A stretch of DNA of 64,000 bases from Cololabis saira (GCF_033807715.1 NC_084592.1:21514501-21578500), one strand, 5' to 3'; counted from the stretch's first letter, positions 1 through 12,840 are shown. Numbers and translations are program-made. Notes: generated from the sequence alone by a model not told the origin.

Positions 1-3000
1 AGGGGGTCAGAGAAGACTAGCTGTTCCTGCCCCTGTTTTTGGCAAAACACTGGATTTAACAGAACTAAACAGAAAAATAGATAATCTCTCAGTGTGTGGA
101 GGTGTATACATGTCCATGTCTGTGTGTTTATGCTTGATTGAGTGTCTGTACAGCTCTTGTGTTTTTTAGGGAGCAGGCTTATGAGTGAGTGTGTGCTGAT
201 TTTTGCATGTGGCTCTGACTTGCCCAACTTTTCCTTGCTTGTAAACCAGGAGGATGGAGCCACGGGGGTTAAGGGATCATCTTACTTTTCAACATCACAT
301 AGAGGTTTAACACCAACCTGTTGATTAGCAGAACCCCGGGGGGGACATGTCATTTGAGAGCAGACGCCATAGAACAGGCTGGTGAGCTCTAAACCTGAGA
401 TAAGCTAGTGACACTGAAATTGGTTCATTAAGTGGTTTTGTTTGTTGTAGTGCAACAGTAAACATAGGTGATACAATTTTCCAGAATATTTGTGTTGGGT
501 TGACCACAGTGTCTGCTTTAATAACCTTTATTAATGTGATTGTACATTTTCTTTTGTCCTCTAAAATGCCTGGTATGTATCATCACTTCTAATTATGGAG
601 TCCCACAGGGGTTAGTATTAGGATTACAGCACTTTTATTTTTATTAACGTCCCCAAATCCCCCGGTGATGGTGTCTGCAGATTTCTTTTGCTACTACTTT
701 TTTAGTTACGTCCTTAAAAAAAAATCTAAAAAATCAAAATAGCATGTTTAAGTGTTTCTTTATTGTTTTGTTCAAGTGTCTTTTGTTATTCATTGTATTG
801 AGTTAAGCTTCCCATTTTTTGATTCACATCAGCTCTCAGTTGCTACTTTTTATTATTATTGTTGTTGATTTACTACCTCATTATATACAGTATGGATTTG
901 CCTCTTCTTTTTCATTATTCTTTGTCATAGAGTCTGGTCTTAACAGTTCATTTTCAGCCAGTTCAACCATTTTTCATTTGGATTTACAGGGAATAGTTTT
1001 TTTTTAATTACTTGCCCTGAAGGAGTTGTGTTTTGCAAGATTCATTAAAGTACCCTTAGCTCTTAATCTATCTGTCTCCCACTGCCTGCAAAATATCTTT
1101 GCATGCCTATCCTGATAATAAACAGACCTTTCTTGCCCTCAAAACCCAAACTTCAGACCGTGGCTGTTTAGCACATCTCTTGACCCACTTCAGAGTCATA
1201 GATGTATGCGTCAGGATGTCGTCAAAATGGAGATTTCTTTTTCTTCTCCTTTTTTTTCATGATACTGAAACGTACCTGACAGTCTCTGTTGAAGTGAAAC
1301 TTAGTGCTAAACATAATATATATTAAGCACACACACTGAACTGAGAAAAAAAGTTGTTGAAACCTTTTCCAGTCAGGTCCTCAAATCTATGGAATACTTT
1401 CCTCGATGATGTTAGGTGGCACTGATGCTTCCCGTTAATGCTATTTCAAAAGCCTGTTTTAGCTTTAATGATCTTATATAGGATTAGCCCATTTTGTGTC
1501 CTTAAATTATTCTTCTAATTTAATTTGAGAAAAAAAAGCATTTCTTCTACTAGTATTCAAACAAAAACATCATTAAGAGCTTGAGGAACATATATGGTAA
1601 ATTGCACTGATGCGTGGCATAACGGCTACAAATGCAGAGCTTCTTTTGACTCACATAGTTGATTCCAATGATGTGAAACAACGGCTGAATTCCCCACTTA
1701 ACAATCCTGAGCTCAGGATACAGTGAGGAATGTACTTTTTCTGTGTTCTCAGGCTCTGAATGACCGTTGAGTCACTTCTCTGCTCATTGGCTAATAATCT
1801 GGAATCTGAAAGGAATTATTCCTGAGAAACTAAACAATAAACAAAAACATGCCAATACCATGACATGACAACATTGGGAATGATTTGGCTCAGTTGCTGT
1901 TTGCATCCTTGGCACAATTGTCCATGTTTCTTAAAGTTATTAAGACCTGAATATGAATAGATAGGGACTAGAATGCAGTCGTAGTGGGAGAGGATTGAAA
2001 CATGAAGCCCTATAAACAAACAGGAAGTTGATAGCAAGAGGGAGCATAGGGAGTGTGAGATAGTGCTCATTCTGTTTCTCAAGGAAGCTTTGGCATGCGT
2101 TTGTGGTTGAAAGCATGTCAAAGGAATATTTGTGGATATTTCTTTCTGTTAGATTGACTTTAATACCATTAAAACCAAAGAGGGCCATCGTAAACCTACA
2201 TGTATACTTTTGTTTTCTTGAGTGGAAAACTGGGTTGTCCTATCCAAAATAAGTAATTCAAATGCCTACGAAGCAGAGAGTGAAAAAAATAAAGCAAAAC
2301 ATGGAAACGTTGGGAATTGAATATTTCTTTTGGATGGTTCCTAATTAAGTTAAGGGATCCAGAAGTTTCCCGATTACAACCATTATAAGAACCAGCCAGC
2401 CATTATCTCTAAATGCTAAACAATGGGGGTTGGTATATTATCTTAATGAATCACTTGATTCCCGTGACTCTGCATTGGATTAAGCATAGAAAATGGTTGG
2501 ATCACTGGGTCATCTTCTTTTTTTTTTTTTACAAGTTCACAAGCCAACTCTTCAGAATGACATTTGACTGAGTCATATATTTGTCTGGCCAGTCATGGCC
2601 TTTCACTTTGTATACATTTTTTCCTGTGAAAAGGGCCTGCTACACCTCCCACACAGCCATTTCCACTGGTACAGAATGTACCAAACAAAATGCAATGATG
2701 TTTGGATAGGCTTTAAGACACACGAAGGAGCCTCCATAAGCCACTATCAAAACAACCAAGATGACTGCAGAACTGATAAAAACAGATTGGACCAACAAGT
2801 TTTTAGTGTAAAACCAACAACAGTCCTTTACCGGTGTTTCCACCCCACTGCACACCAGTTTGAATGCGTATCTATTAAATGGCATCCAGATGCTGTTTCG
2901 TCTGCATCTGTTGTCTCCTGGAAACCAAATTAGGAATCCAGAGGAACCATGCTAATTCTTGATATCCGTACTTGAATCTTGCAGCTCTGTACGTTTTTTG

Positions 3001-4700
3001 TCCTGCTTGCTCTGGATAGGGGATTTCAGCAGTGAAGATTTGATGCAACAGTTCACGTTCTGTGCACACTTTATTTGTATGAATGGGCATTATATGAACT
3101 TTGAATCTGAATTTTGCTTAACTGAATTACACTAAATTTAATTGAAATGGAATAGAATTGAACTGAAATAGATTGTCTCTCTTTGGACTGTATTGGACTT
3201 GAACTCTACTATGAATTGGTGGTTGTTTGTTTGTTTTTTTTTTTTTTTTTTTTTTACAAATTAAGGTAAACTAAACTGAAACAAAGACACTGAAAATGTC
3301 CAGAAATAGCTGGTAACGCTAATATAATACAATGCTATGTTCATGTTAAGTTTTTTTATTGTACACATTTTTATTTAGATGTAAGTAATGCTATCAGTTG
3401 GAGACCAGTTGGTTCTGAGTTTGTTTTTATTGGGTTTTTTTTATCACGTAACTCAATAAATGTTGCACCAGAATTCATCACTGGCCATATTTACACCTTC
3501 ATGTGATGTTGGCTGCCAGTGTGATGTGATAAAGATCAAATCACTCCTGTTTGATGCCTGGTGATGTTGTTAGATGTGCCATTTTTATTTCAGCGTACGC
3601 TGCTTTGTTCATCCATCTTAGCTCAACTACATGAGAATCAATAAATTTTCACCTTCTCAACATCTACCTTTTTGCTTTGCTCCCTGGGTGTGTCCAGTAG
3701 TGTAATCCACTGCCCTGACACAGCCTCCCCCATCCTGAGAGGTCCACAAAGACCACACCAATTTCATTAGTGAAAGTCACCAATAAGAGTCATTATATCT
3801 TTACTTCAATCTGCATGAGTGAACTGACTCATTTTTATAATGTGTCATTCTGAAAACATACGTCATACCCTTGTGAAGACACTTTCAGACTCTGCTATTA
3901 AATTCAATACATGCTTAATATGATATGTAGTATCATTTTACAGTTTTTCTTTCATTTTATGTGGCTACTTTTGCTCCTGCTTCAAACAAACTGTGGCCGA
4001 GTCTCAGTTCTTTGTTACAATCTCTTTGCTATCTCGTGGCATCATCACAGTGTTGCCATTGGCCTGAAGCACGCACCATAACAATCAGCTGCTGTAGGGT
4101 TGACATAACTCTGGATCAATAGCACCCTCTGTTCAGTCTGCGATGCATGCATCTGGAGCTTTTTATGTAATCAAACCACCTCCAGTTAAATGAGCTGATG
4201 GTGTTATTGACACTGACATTATAGAGAGGCTAAAGAGCTTTGCGTCGCACGTGCTCCGGCCAGACTGCCATCATTTGACATGAGGCTCTAAAAGTGTCCA
4301 GCACCCAGCCTGAATGACTTTGCCTGAGGTCAACTAATAGGGGGTCGGGGAGCAGGGCATCAAAGACTGTGACTCCATTACCCTTGAAACTAGCTCACAT
4401 TTGCTGCGTGTTGCTGTACTGATCGCTTCTGGCAAGAGGTTGTGAAACAAATTGATCCTCGCTTAAAACTCCATGCTTGTACACTTTCTTTTTTTCTTCC
4501 TTCCATTTGCTTATCTTTTATTATCTTTTATTAAAACATGTTTGGAGATCATTTTGGTTGTTGGACCACATATTTTGAGTTTTTGGTAAGAATGAGTTAT
4601 TATTTATTGATGCTTCAAGGCTTAGTCTCCCCGATAGGCTAGAAATATCAGCATATATAATTTTTTGATGTGTATCATAAAAAAAAAAGAAGCCAATGTT
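1..4700. other. gene-free AT-rich stretch
   Basis: I see no supported exon, RNA gene or well-delimited mobile element here. Open frames are short, lack splice context and recall no family. Poly-T runs lie near 2518-2531 and 3233-3256. This is ordinary intergenic or distal-intron sequence. Confidence 0.5.
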
Positions 4701-4725
4701 TCTCCTAGTATTCTTTATAATAGGC

Positions 4726-5105
4726 AGCACAGTAAGCAGTGGATAGGTCTGACACTGCACAACAAGAGGATTCAGGTGGATCTCTTTCAGTTTGGTCTTT
4801 CTTTGTGGGGTTTGCATGTTCTCCCTGTGTCTGCTAGGGTTTTCTCCGGGCACTTCAGTTTCCCCCCACCTCAGAAACACGTTGAGGATCATTTGTATCG
4901 CGCCTAGACTTAATTTACATTAACTATAATGTCATTTGACTATTAGGAGTAATTACAAGAATAATTCAGTCTAATAAACACATTGATTTAATTGAGGGAG
5001 TGTGTGTATGTGTGTATGTGTATGTGTGGCAGTGAAAGAAAGCTGCTTGCATTGTAAAAGCATCTTGAGTGGTCCTTGGATTAGAACAGCGCTATAAAAG
5101 CCAGC
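4726..5105 (+). repeat. degenerate V-SINE-like tRNA-derived SINE
   Basis: The centre (about 4806-4880) matches the well-known fish SINE core: a TTTGCATGTTCTCCCTGTG block followed by a CTCCGGGCACTTCAGTTTCC block. The 3' part (about 5035-5101) holds the usual tail in which a lysine-rich-looking GAAAGAAAGC region leads to an AGCGCTATAAAAG end. The tRNA-like head near 4726-4770 is heavily mutated, so this is an old, inactive copy. Assignment is from recall of the V-SINE/Mermaid type core, not from an alignment. Confidence 0.6.
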
Positions 5106-5264
5106 TGCTGTTGTTGTTTGAAAACAATGCAGGAGTTAAATTCAGAAGACCTCATTCTCCCTGCGCCTTCCCATAAGTCCTTGCGTGGATCTTGATGACC
5201 AATCTGTTGTCCAAACTGAGTTGCACTATTATCCTTTTGTTTACGTTGAGATAGAGCTGGACAG

Positions 5265-5743
5265 TGAGGGGGTTCCCCAATAGTAAACCCTGGATCACCG
5301 GTGATGTAATTCAGTTGCTGTCACAATATTACCTCAGGATAGCTAAATCCCCGCCCACAGAAATCAGACCTCCCATCCTCCACTGACCCTTTCACACCTC
5401 AGCTGTCTCACTTCCACCTCAGTCGTGGATGTAGCTGCTGCTCCATCGTTGTCCCCTCCCACATCAGGAGACACTGGGACCCCCTCCACCTGCCTAACCC
5501 GCCTGTCTGTCTCTAGCCGTCAGGTGAAGAGGCAACTGCAGTGATCGAACCGGAACAAGATGGCAGGTCCGGATGGTGCCGACCGCAGAGCCCTGAAAGC
5601 CTGTTCAGACTATGTAGGGTTCTGCAGCACCTTTTCAATCTTAGCCTGAGCCTTGAGAAGGTTCCAGCGCTGGGGAAGAATGTTTGTGTGTCTGACCAGG
5701 AGGTCAGCAGCACAGGAGCACCACAGGGAACTGTACTCTCATC
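5265..5743 (+). mobile_element. LINE reverse-transcriptase fragment, 5' part
   Basis: Frame-broken plus-strand sequence encodes pieces typical of fish L2/CR1-type LINEs: a KPWIT-like segment near 5288, an AGPDG motif followed by ALKAC near 5562-5605, a LQHLFNLSLSLEKVP stretch near 5625-5668 and a GAPQGTVLS motif near 5718-5742. The copy is interrupted by the hAT-type element that follows and resumes after it. Frameshifts and stops make it non-functional. Confidence 0.7.
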
Positions 5744-6403
5744 CAGAGGTGTCAAGTAACGAAGTACAAATACTTTGTTACCTTACTTAAGTAGAAACGA
5801 CTTTTTACTTTTACTCCTTACATTTTCACGCAATTATCTGTACTTTTTACTCCTTACATTTTAAAAACAGCCTTGTTACTCTATTTCATTTCGGCCTTTA
5901 AAAAAAAAACTATCCAGTTAAATTGCTCCATCCGGATAGAGTGAATTTGGTTGTGGTTGTTTCAGATGTTCTTGTCCAGTTTTGTTCTTACATCCGTTCC
6001 CTCAGATTCCTGCAACTAAACTTGGATGTACATTCCAATAAAGGTTAGGATAAATGATAACATGCCTCTGAAGTTTGACTTTTTGCACCATTACAGTACT
6101 TAGGCAACTAGTCATCATATCTCCTGCTCTCTGAAACACATGTTAATGCTCAATAGTACACATATATGGTTCTTTAATATATTTTCATTATACTAAGATG
6201 CATTCATTTTCAATGGCTGTACTTAATGGCTTTTTCCCCCTTACATTACTTTTACTTTTATACTTTAAGTAGTTTTGAAACCAGTACTTTTATACTTTTA
6301 CTTAAGTAAAAAACTTGAGTTGATACTTCAACAGGAGTATTTTTAAACTCTAGTATCTATACTTCTACCTGAGTAATGAATGTGAATACTTTTGACACCT
6401 CTG
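5744..6403. mobile_element. non-autonomous hAT-type element inserted in a LINE
   Basis: Ends are terminal inverted repeats, CAGAGGTGTCAA at the left and TTGACACCTCTG at the right. Flanks CTCTCATC (5736-5743) and CCCTCATC (6404-6411) match at 7 of 8 positions, fitting the 8-bp target duplication of hAT transposons. The interior carries subterminal repeats of the ACTTAAGTA / TTTTACTTTTA kind and has no transposase frame. It splits a LINE copy whose sequence continues on both sides. Confidence 0.75.
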
Positions 6404-6545
6404 CCCTCATCATCCCTCTTCATGCTGTACACCTCAGACTTCCAGTACAGGTCAGAGTCTTGTCATCCACAGAACTACTCAGATGACTCAACACTTATGC
6501 TGTTTATAAGAAAAGACAGAGCAGACTTTACCTCTTAAGGAACCT
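6404..6545 (+). mobile_element. LINE fragment, continuation of 5265-5743
   Basis: Sequence resumes with a frame resembling the LINE segment that follows the GTVLS motif (SLFMLYTSDF-like near 6415-6440, then a CHPQNYSDDST-like region). It belongs to the copy interrupted at 5743. A related segment occurs near 11190-11225. Confidence 0.6.
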
Positions 6546-7917
6546 CAAGTCCTTCAGTGCAGTTCCTGTGCGGCAAGTTTTCCAGACATGCCAGCCCTGC
6601 ATCAGCATGAACGTTAAGGAGCCTGCTATCATTTATCAGCACCTGTCTTTATGGGATACTTTGAGCTTCTCTGGAGAAATATGTTTCACAAAGATAACCT
6701 GTAACTCAGCTATTTGCAAGGGAGAAGATTTTGTTTTGCCCTGTTGTTAATTATTTCCATTTCCCCTTCAGGATTTTAAGTCATCCCAGCCAGCAAAGGG
6801 GAAATGAGGATGGCTGAAGTCAGGTGATGATGCCCTTGTGAATCATTGTCACTGAATATGAATGTGTAACTTTTTTTGATGTGGTTTTCTATTTTTTTCA
6901 TTTTATTTTTATAATCATCTGAGTGGCACTTAGCTGCACTTGTCTGATTACTGTTTTATATACACCTGCTTTGTGAGCTAGAACATTATAGCTTGATTGT
7001 ATTCCTCTGTTGAAAGTCGCTTTAGATAAAAGCCCCCCCACCCCCCAACAATGAATTTTGACCTCAAACCTCACCTTAGCTGTGTTTTGCAAGTTCAAGT
7101 ACTAGTATAATAATATTATTTTTCTGTCCTCAGAAAGTTTCATTAGTTGCTCAGGACTTAGGCACAGATATTTTTCTCATAAAAAATAATACTTTATATT
7201 AACAAGATGAAGATTTCTTCTCTATCTTGTCCATTCAACTGTTACCCTGAGGGCCACCACGGTAAATCATTTTTCTCCTCTGGTTATCCACATGTTTAGT
7301 TTGGCATAGCTTTTATGTCGGATGCCCTTCCTGACCCAACCCTCTGCGTTCATCCGGGCTTGGGACTGGCTCAAAAAAGACACTGGCTTGTGACTCCTTG
7401 AGGCTGCATAATAATAACTAGATAGACAAAATGCCCGAAATAAGGACATTCTACACAAACAGCAATCTTAATCTGGATACAGTCAAGTAAACAGTAATCA
7501 CATTTCGACATGTGAAGTATTACGATCATATTGCATTACTGAACTAAATTCTGGACGCCTTAAACCAAATACTTTGAGAAAACCAAATAGCCTTCATGTT
7601 TGACTGTCAACTTTCTTGAATTTATTCAGTTCTGTAATCATTTATTAATCCTCAAAAGAAAATCAAATAGTTGCAGAAAACATTAATAATCCCCTTAAAA
7701 TTCATGGAGGGTTGGGGTGGGGGAACACACATCAGGTCAACATGTTAAACGGTGTATCACGCTGCAAACGTCTGACAGAAGCTCTGCCGATGGCGGCGTT
7801 TGGCTGAAGGAGCTGGGAGCAAAGTTAACTTTGATTGACATACAGGCCCGTATATCCGCCAGCTTCTGAAGCAACATGGTTGCACCCTGCACAAATAAAA
7901 ACAGCCTCCAAAAGCAG
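6546..7917. other. non-coding stretch with an old repeat fragment
   Basis: No exon recognised. A short block near 7318-7372, with GGATGCCCTTCCTGACCCAA and then CGGGCTTGGGACTGG, is a repeat fragment widespread in fish genomes. The rest shows no clear feature. Confidence 0.4.
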
Positions 7918-7961
7918 AATGAATGAATGAATGAATGAATGAATGAATGAATGAATGAATG
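7918..7961. repeat. (GAAT)n microsatellite, LINE 3' tail
   Basis: About eleven GAAT units in a row. They sit immediately at the 3' side of the minus-strand LINE fragment that follows, as expected for a simple-repeat tail of a LINE. Confidence 0.85.
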
Positions 7962-8610
7962 TTTATTCAATCATGACAACACAAAAAAACACCAAAAAAC
8001 ATTGTGCACAGCATTAACATTTCACACAAAACCAATAATCATGTGTTGAACAATGACTGAAAAGGCATAGACTGAAGCAAACTGCTTATAAAAGCCTATC
8101 CTACATTATCAACTTTCTTTTTTTTTTTTTTTTTTTACATGTTTTTAAATGTATGTTGGCATCATTCCAGAATTTAACTCCAGTAATGGAGACACATCTC
8201 CTTTTCATACCTTTTCTAGCTTTTTGTACAGTAAAATTGCAGACACCTCTATTATAACGAGTCTCCTGAATTGAAAAAAACATCTGTATTGAGTAAGGTA
8301 GCATTTTTGATTTTGCTTTGAACATAATTTGCATCATTTTATAATAAAACAAATCATAAAATGTAATAACATGAGAATTTAGAAAAAGTGTCTCTGTGTG
8401 AGCATAGTAATCAGCCTTATTGATGATACGTATGGCTCGTTTTTGAAGTTTTATTATTGAATTTAAGGTGGTTTTAAAGGTGGAATCTTCAGAAATCAAT
8501 GGATCCCATGACCCAATCAGACAGACTAACACAGGAGAGATGTGGTCCCTCTTGTTGATTCCTGTCAGCATTCGCACTGTTGTATATTGAATCAGCTGCA
8601 GGATATTCAT
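7962..8610 (-). mobile_element. LINE reverse transcriptase C-terminal fragment
   Basis: A minus-strand frame of about 169 codons encodes the region after the reverse-transcriptase core: a WDPLI-like start, LQKRAIRIINKADYYAHTETL, an LFYYKM segment and a RCVSITGVKFWND-like end. This is the usual C-terminal portion of fish LINEs of the Rex1 or I type. It lacks the catalytic palm motifs and the N-terminal endonuclease, so it is a 5'-truncated copy ending in the GAAT tail. It should not be read as a host gene. Confidence 0.75.
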
Positions 8611-8869
8611 AGAATTACTTGCACATCATGCTAATAATACATTACAGTAATCTAGTCTAAAAGTTACAAATGCCTAAATTACTTTTTCAGCATCAATCTG
8701 GAAGAGGACGCTCCTAATCTTAACGATATTACAGAGATGAAAAAATGTGTTTCACAAACCTGATTAATATGCTGTTAAAATGACAAATCCTAATAACACC
8801 AAGATTTCGCACAGTAGCCCTGGAGGCCATCGTAACACCATCTTATCCCTAATTTTGGAGTAAAATGCT

Positions 8870-9100
8870 GCTCCCTCAGTAGATCACAGTAGATCACACT
8901 GAAGAACAAGACGGTGGCAACAGACTTGTAAAACATCTCCAACATCCTGCTGCACATGTTGAATGATCTGAGCTTCCTCAGGACAGAGTCGACTCACCTT
9001 CTTGTGCACAGCCAGGCTCTTCCTCTTCCAGTCCAGTCTGCTGTCGATGTTCACACCCAGCTACTTGTAGCTCTGCACCATGTTGATGTTCCTCCCCAGG
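8870..9100 (-). mobile_element. LINE fragment, 3' part of an interrupted copy
   Basis: On the minus strand the sequence reads as a YLGVNIDSRLDW-like segment, then a KVSRLC and MLEMFYKSV-like segment, which are the downstream part of an L2-type LINE reverse transcriptase. The copy is broken by the element at 9101-9842 and continues beyond it. Confidence 0.7.
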
Positions 9101-9842
9101 TAGGGTTGCCACCTTTCAGAAATAGAAATAAGGGACGCCCTGATTTCAGCAGCGCAGGAGCCAAAAGAAAAAAGCCCCCAAACTACTAAACTGAATAAAA
9201 ATGTGTTTATTTTTATATAACATTTTTATATAAAAAAACAAAATGCTTTGATTTCAAGTTTAAAGTGCTTTAATAGCATTGAACTTGCATGACTGTACAG
9301 ACAGCCAACCATACTAGCAACTGAAATAGCTGCCTATGCTATGTATGTCCACATCAGCCCAAATGTGTAATATAGCCTACAGGTGAAGAATATGGTGTAA
9401 AAGTTAATTTATTTCAATAATTCAACTAGAGTATGGTGTAAAAGTTAATTTATTTCAATAATTCAACTAGAATATGGTGTAAAAGTTCATTTATTTCAAT
9501 AATTCAACTAGAATATGGTGTAAAAGTTAACTTATTTCAATAATTCAACTAGACTATGGTGTAAAAGTTAATTTATTTCAATAATTCAACTAGAATATGG
9601 TGTAAAGGTTAATTTATTTCAATAATTCAACTAGACTATGGTGTAAAAGTTAATTTATTTCAATAATTCAACTAGAATATGGTGTAAAGGTTAATTTATT
9701 TCAATAATTCAACTAGAATATGGTGTAAAAGTTAATGAAAATACGGTACAAATCGCGTCCCGTATTAGTTCAATACGGGACGCAACATTTTTTGCTCAAA
9801 TAAAGGACAATTCCGTATTTTACGGGACGGGTGGCAACCCTA
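9101..9842. mobile_element. non-autonomous hAT-type element with internal minisatellite
   Basis: Terminal inverted repeats are TAGGGTTGCCACC at the left and GGTGGCAACCCTA at the right. Both sides are flanked by the exact 8-bp duplication TCCCCAGG (9093-9100 and 9843-9850), which marks hAT-type insertion. There is no transposase frame. Nearly half of the interior is a 41-bp tandem array. The insertion is into an older LINE. Confidence 0.9.
9388..9737. repeat. 41-bp minisatellite, about 8.5 copies
   Basis: The unit begins GAATATGGTGTAAAAGTTAA and ends TTCAACTA. Starts recur every 41 bp (motif TATGGTGTAAA at 9391, 9432, 9473, 9514, 9555, 9596, 9637, 9678, 9719). Units differ by single substitutions (TAATTT/TCATTT/TAACTT, AAAAG/AAAGG), and two variants alternate, suggesting expansion of higher-order pairs. 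Confidence 0.95.
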
Positions 9843-9850
9843 TCCCCAGG

Positions 9851-10340
9851 ATGCAAAGGGGCTGTGGAGCTTTCTGTGGTGTATAAGGTGAACAGGAAGG
9901 GCGACAGCACACTCACCCGTGGAGCTCCTACATCACTCTCCACGCTGCCAGACAGAGCACGTCCCATATGGACAAACTGTGGTCTGCCTGTCAGGTAGTC
10001 AGTGACACAGGAGATGGTGGGCAGGCTGACACCCATCCCCCGCAGCTTGTCACCCAGACGCAGAGGCGAGCAAATGCACTGGAGAAATCAAGAGTGATTC
10101 TCACCTGCTGACACCATCCAGGTGTGAATGGGCCGCAGCAGATAGATGACAGCAATCCTCCACCCCCATGTGAGGCTGGTAGGGAAACTGTAGAGAGTTG
10201 AGCGAAAGTCTCACCTGCAGCCTCAGTTGGGCTAAGACCAGCCTCTCAAACACCTTCATCTCATGATATGTGACACTGATACCGTCCGGCCCAGCAAAAG
10301 CCAAACCTGTTGAAGAAGGGGTTCGGCTCATTAGCACGGG
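9851..10340 (-). mobile_element. LINE reverse transcriptase fragment, 5' part of an interrupted copy
   Basis: The minus-strand frame encodes a TISCVTDYLTGRPQFV segment and a GAP-VSVLSPFLFTLYT segment, which are reverse-transcriptase motifs of L2/CR1-like fish LINEs. The FADD-like catalytic region is not preserved. It continues the copy seen at 8870-9100 across the inserted hAT-type element. Confidence 0.75.
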
Positions 10341-10710
10341 TTATGAGTTGTATAGTTTTTCAAAGCTGCAAACTTCCAAATCTTAATTAAACAGCGATTA
10401 CACACAAATTACATTTATCATGATGATAAATGAACATATTTACATGTAGTCTCAACATGACATTTACACAGGGATTCAACCATCTCTGTAATGAGCAACA
10501 GGTTACAGCATTGCACACAAAATTACAAAAAAATATGCTGCATTTATGGGTTTATATTTTGTGTTCACTGTAGAGTTCAGTGTAGATAAAGTAAGAAAAA
10601 TATTAATTAAATCTTTTACATGTACAGTGTAAGTTATATATTGCCATGCTGTATTATTATGTTTATATATTTTTTTAAATCTGCCCTTTACTGTGGTTTT
10701 ATTTCATTAG

Positions 10711-10862
10711 TCAGTGGGGGTCAGGGGAGTGGAGGTGGAGGAAAGCAGGAGAGGAGCTGCAACCACAGCAGGGAGATGGGGAGGCAGAAACCAGTGAAAA
10801 CGCTGACCCCTGAGGAGCAAAGGAGGCTGCAGAAGCTACAAGAGAGATCTGCTGACATGCAG
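10711..10862 (+). other. orphan exon-like sequence
   Basis: A 152-bp block sits between a good acceptor (pyrimidine-rich tract ending TTTCATTAG at 10710) and a donor (CATGCAG then GTTGGT at 10863). In the open frame it encodes a glycine-rich start and then a charged segment, KTLTPEEQRRLQKLQERSADM, with a helical look. G+C is clearly higher than in its surroundings. I do not recognise the protein, and no partner exon was found within several kilobases either side. It could be an alternative exon of a distant gene or chance. Confidence 0.3.
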
Positions 10863-11164
10863 GTTGGTTTATTTTTAGTAAATACTGACTCATAACAATG
10901 CTTATATTATATTTTTTGGGTGCAAATGATAGGGCCTATTGGTTTGTACATTCATTTATTTATTTATTCAGTAAAAAAAAACTGCAGTTGCTGAGAGGGA
11001 TTGAGTGCTGCAGGTCCAGATGTTATGTGGTGTTGCTTTAATGATAATAATGACAAAAGAATGCACATGATTTGATTAAATTGTAAATTACAATCCAATC
11101 CAGTGTTGTTGTTTTTCAACAAAACAACCGCATAAATAGCTAATTTGCATACATTGTCATGGCG

Positions 11165-11795
11165 ACAGCTTAGATTTCCTGTACAAGTCGAGTCTTGTCA
11201 TCTGCAGAAATACTCAGATGACTCTGCAGTTGTGGGGCGTATCAGTGATGGACAGGAGACTGATTACAGATAACTGTTGGACTGTTTTGTGGCACGGTGT
11301 GGTAACAATGATCTCATCTTGAAAGTGAAAAAGACAAAGGAGATGATTATGGATTTTAGGAGAGCCAGGAATAAGTAAAATTTGTTTTTCGATCATGGGA
11401 AAAGAAGTGGAGGTGGTGGAGGAGTAGAAATACCTCAGTGTTCACCTGAACAACAGAGTGGACTGGAGATACAAGAAACTGAACAAACTGATAAAGAAGG
11501 CTGGCTCTGTTCTGGGGCCTCTGGATATGATTGTGCAAAGGAGGATCCTTCATAAAATAAAGAAGATCGTGGACAACCCTGAGCATCCTCTTCATAACAC
11601 AGTGATTCAGCAAAGGCGTGTATTCAGTCAGAGGCCTCTTCCAATCCATTGCAACACAGGCCGCTACAGGACATCCTTCTTGCCCACAGCAGTAAACCTC
11701 TACCACGACTTTTTGAAGAGATCTATATCATGACAACTGCAAGAATTAATTTCTCTTTGGGGATTAATAAAGTATTTTTGAATTGAATTGTTGCA
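11165..11795 (+). mobile_element. truncated LINE 3' end
   Basis: Frame-broken sequence carries LINE landmarks: a KKTKEMIMDFRR-like segment near 11328-11365, NNRVDWRYK near 11450-11470, a KAGSVLG-like segment near 11495-11516, and a terminal region around 11600-11735 with CGRYRTSFLPTAVNLYH. It ends in TTGGGGATTAATAAAGTATTTTTGAATTGAATTG, the usual 3' end of this family. It is dead by several frameshifts and stops. Confidence 0.75.
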
Positions 11796-12837
11796 AGAAA
11801 AGTGTCAGTATGGTTATATGCACAATTAAGTCAAGCTATGGTTTTATAGTGATTAGGACCTTTAAGTGAACTTTTATTCGTCCATGTATGTAAACAAGGA
11901 GAGGAACTGATCATTAACTAAAGTAAGTAAGACTCTGCCATGATAGGCGGCAATATACCTGCTTTCAGCTTGTACAAGGCTTTCCTGGTAAACCCCATTA
12001 CGTTGCATACAAAAACAAGCCATCTTTAGTTCATGTATTTGGAACAATAACAAATAGTGAGTTGAATAAACATACAGCTCTGTAATTTATAACCTGTATG
12101 CTTTAGGTTTTTCTTCTTCTCTGTTGGTTTATTCTGCCTCTTCTGGAACAAACAGAGAGCACATGGTATTTGGGCCAGTCCCGTTGTATACTTGCTTTAA
12201 TAGCAGAATTTGCATCCATGTGTCCTGGGTGAATTAGTCTGACTGAGGGAAGTTTGATTTAGTACAGTTTCAGTCTGGCTAAGATGGTGACTTGCATTTT
12301 AAAGCTACAGTTTCAGAAGTGCTAAAGCAGTAATTTGATTGCATTTGAAGCAATTCGGGGGGAAAACCTCATTTTAAATCACCGTCCAATCTTAGATTAG
12401 AGTTGCCTCATCACCATTGTAGAAACGTACACACTGAAGTAGCAATAAAAAGTAAATAACAATATGAACTGGAAATGATCATTTTAGTGATGATTAAACA
12501 TCAATTTAAAATACATGTGAAATAATAAACAGAGACATATGTAAATCATGACTAGTGCAACAGCTGCAATTTTTGGGAAATTAAAAGCTAAAATGAAAAC
12601 ATTCCCTTTGTTAATGCTCGGTCTCCTGGGTGTACCAGTGAGACGTGTAGATGGGCTGTCAGTTACCCTGTTCTTGTTTAGTGTGTGCTCACATTTGCAT
12701 GTGGTCACCTCCGTATGGGTACAGGGATTGTTCATGACCTTTCACGTATCACCGCATCACCTCGGCAACCTTCTCTTGACCTGGGTTAGAAGGAGTCATG
12801 CACATTAACCCAGCTTTATGCAGATGTATGATTACAG

Positions 12838-12840
<3 letters not shown>

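Noticed and set aside
8101..8610. 169-codon minus-strand frame as a host gene
   Set aside because: It is the C-terminal part of a LINE reverse transcriptase ending in a simple-repeat tail.
9388..9737. CRISPR-like regular repeat
   Set aside because: Units are contiguous 41-bp tandem copies with no spacers, inside a transposon in a vertebrate genome.
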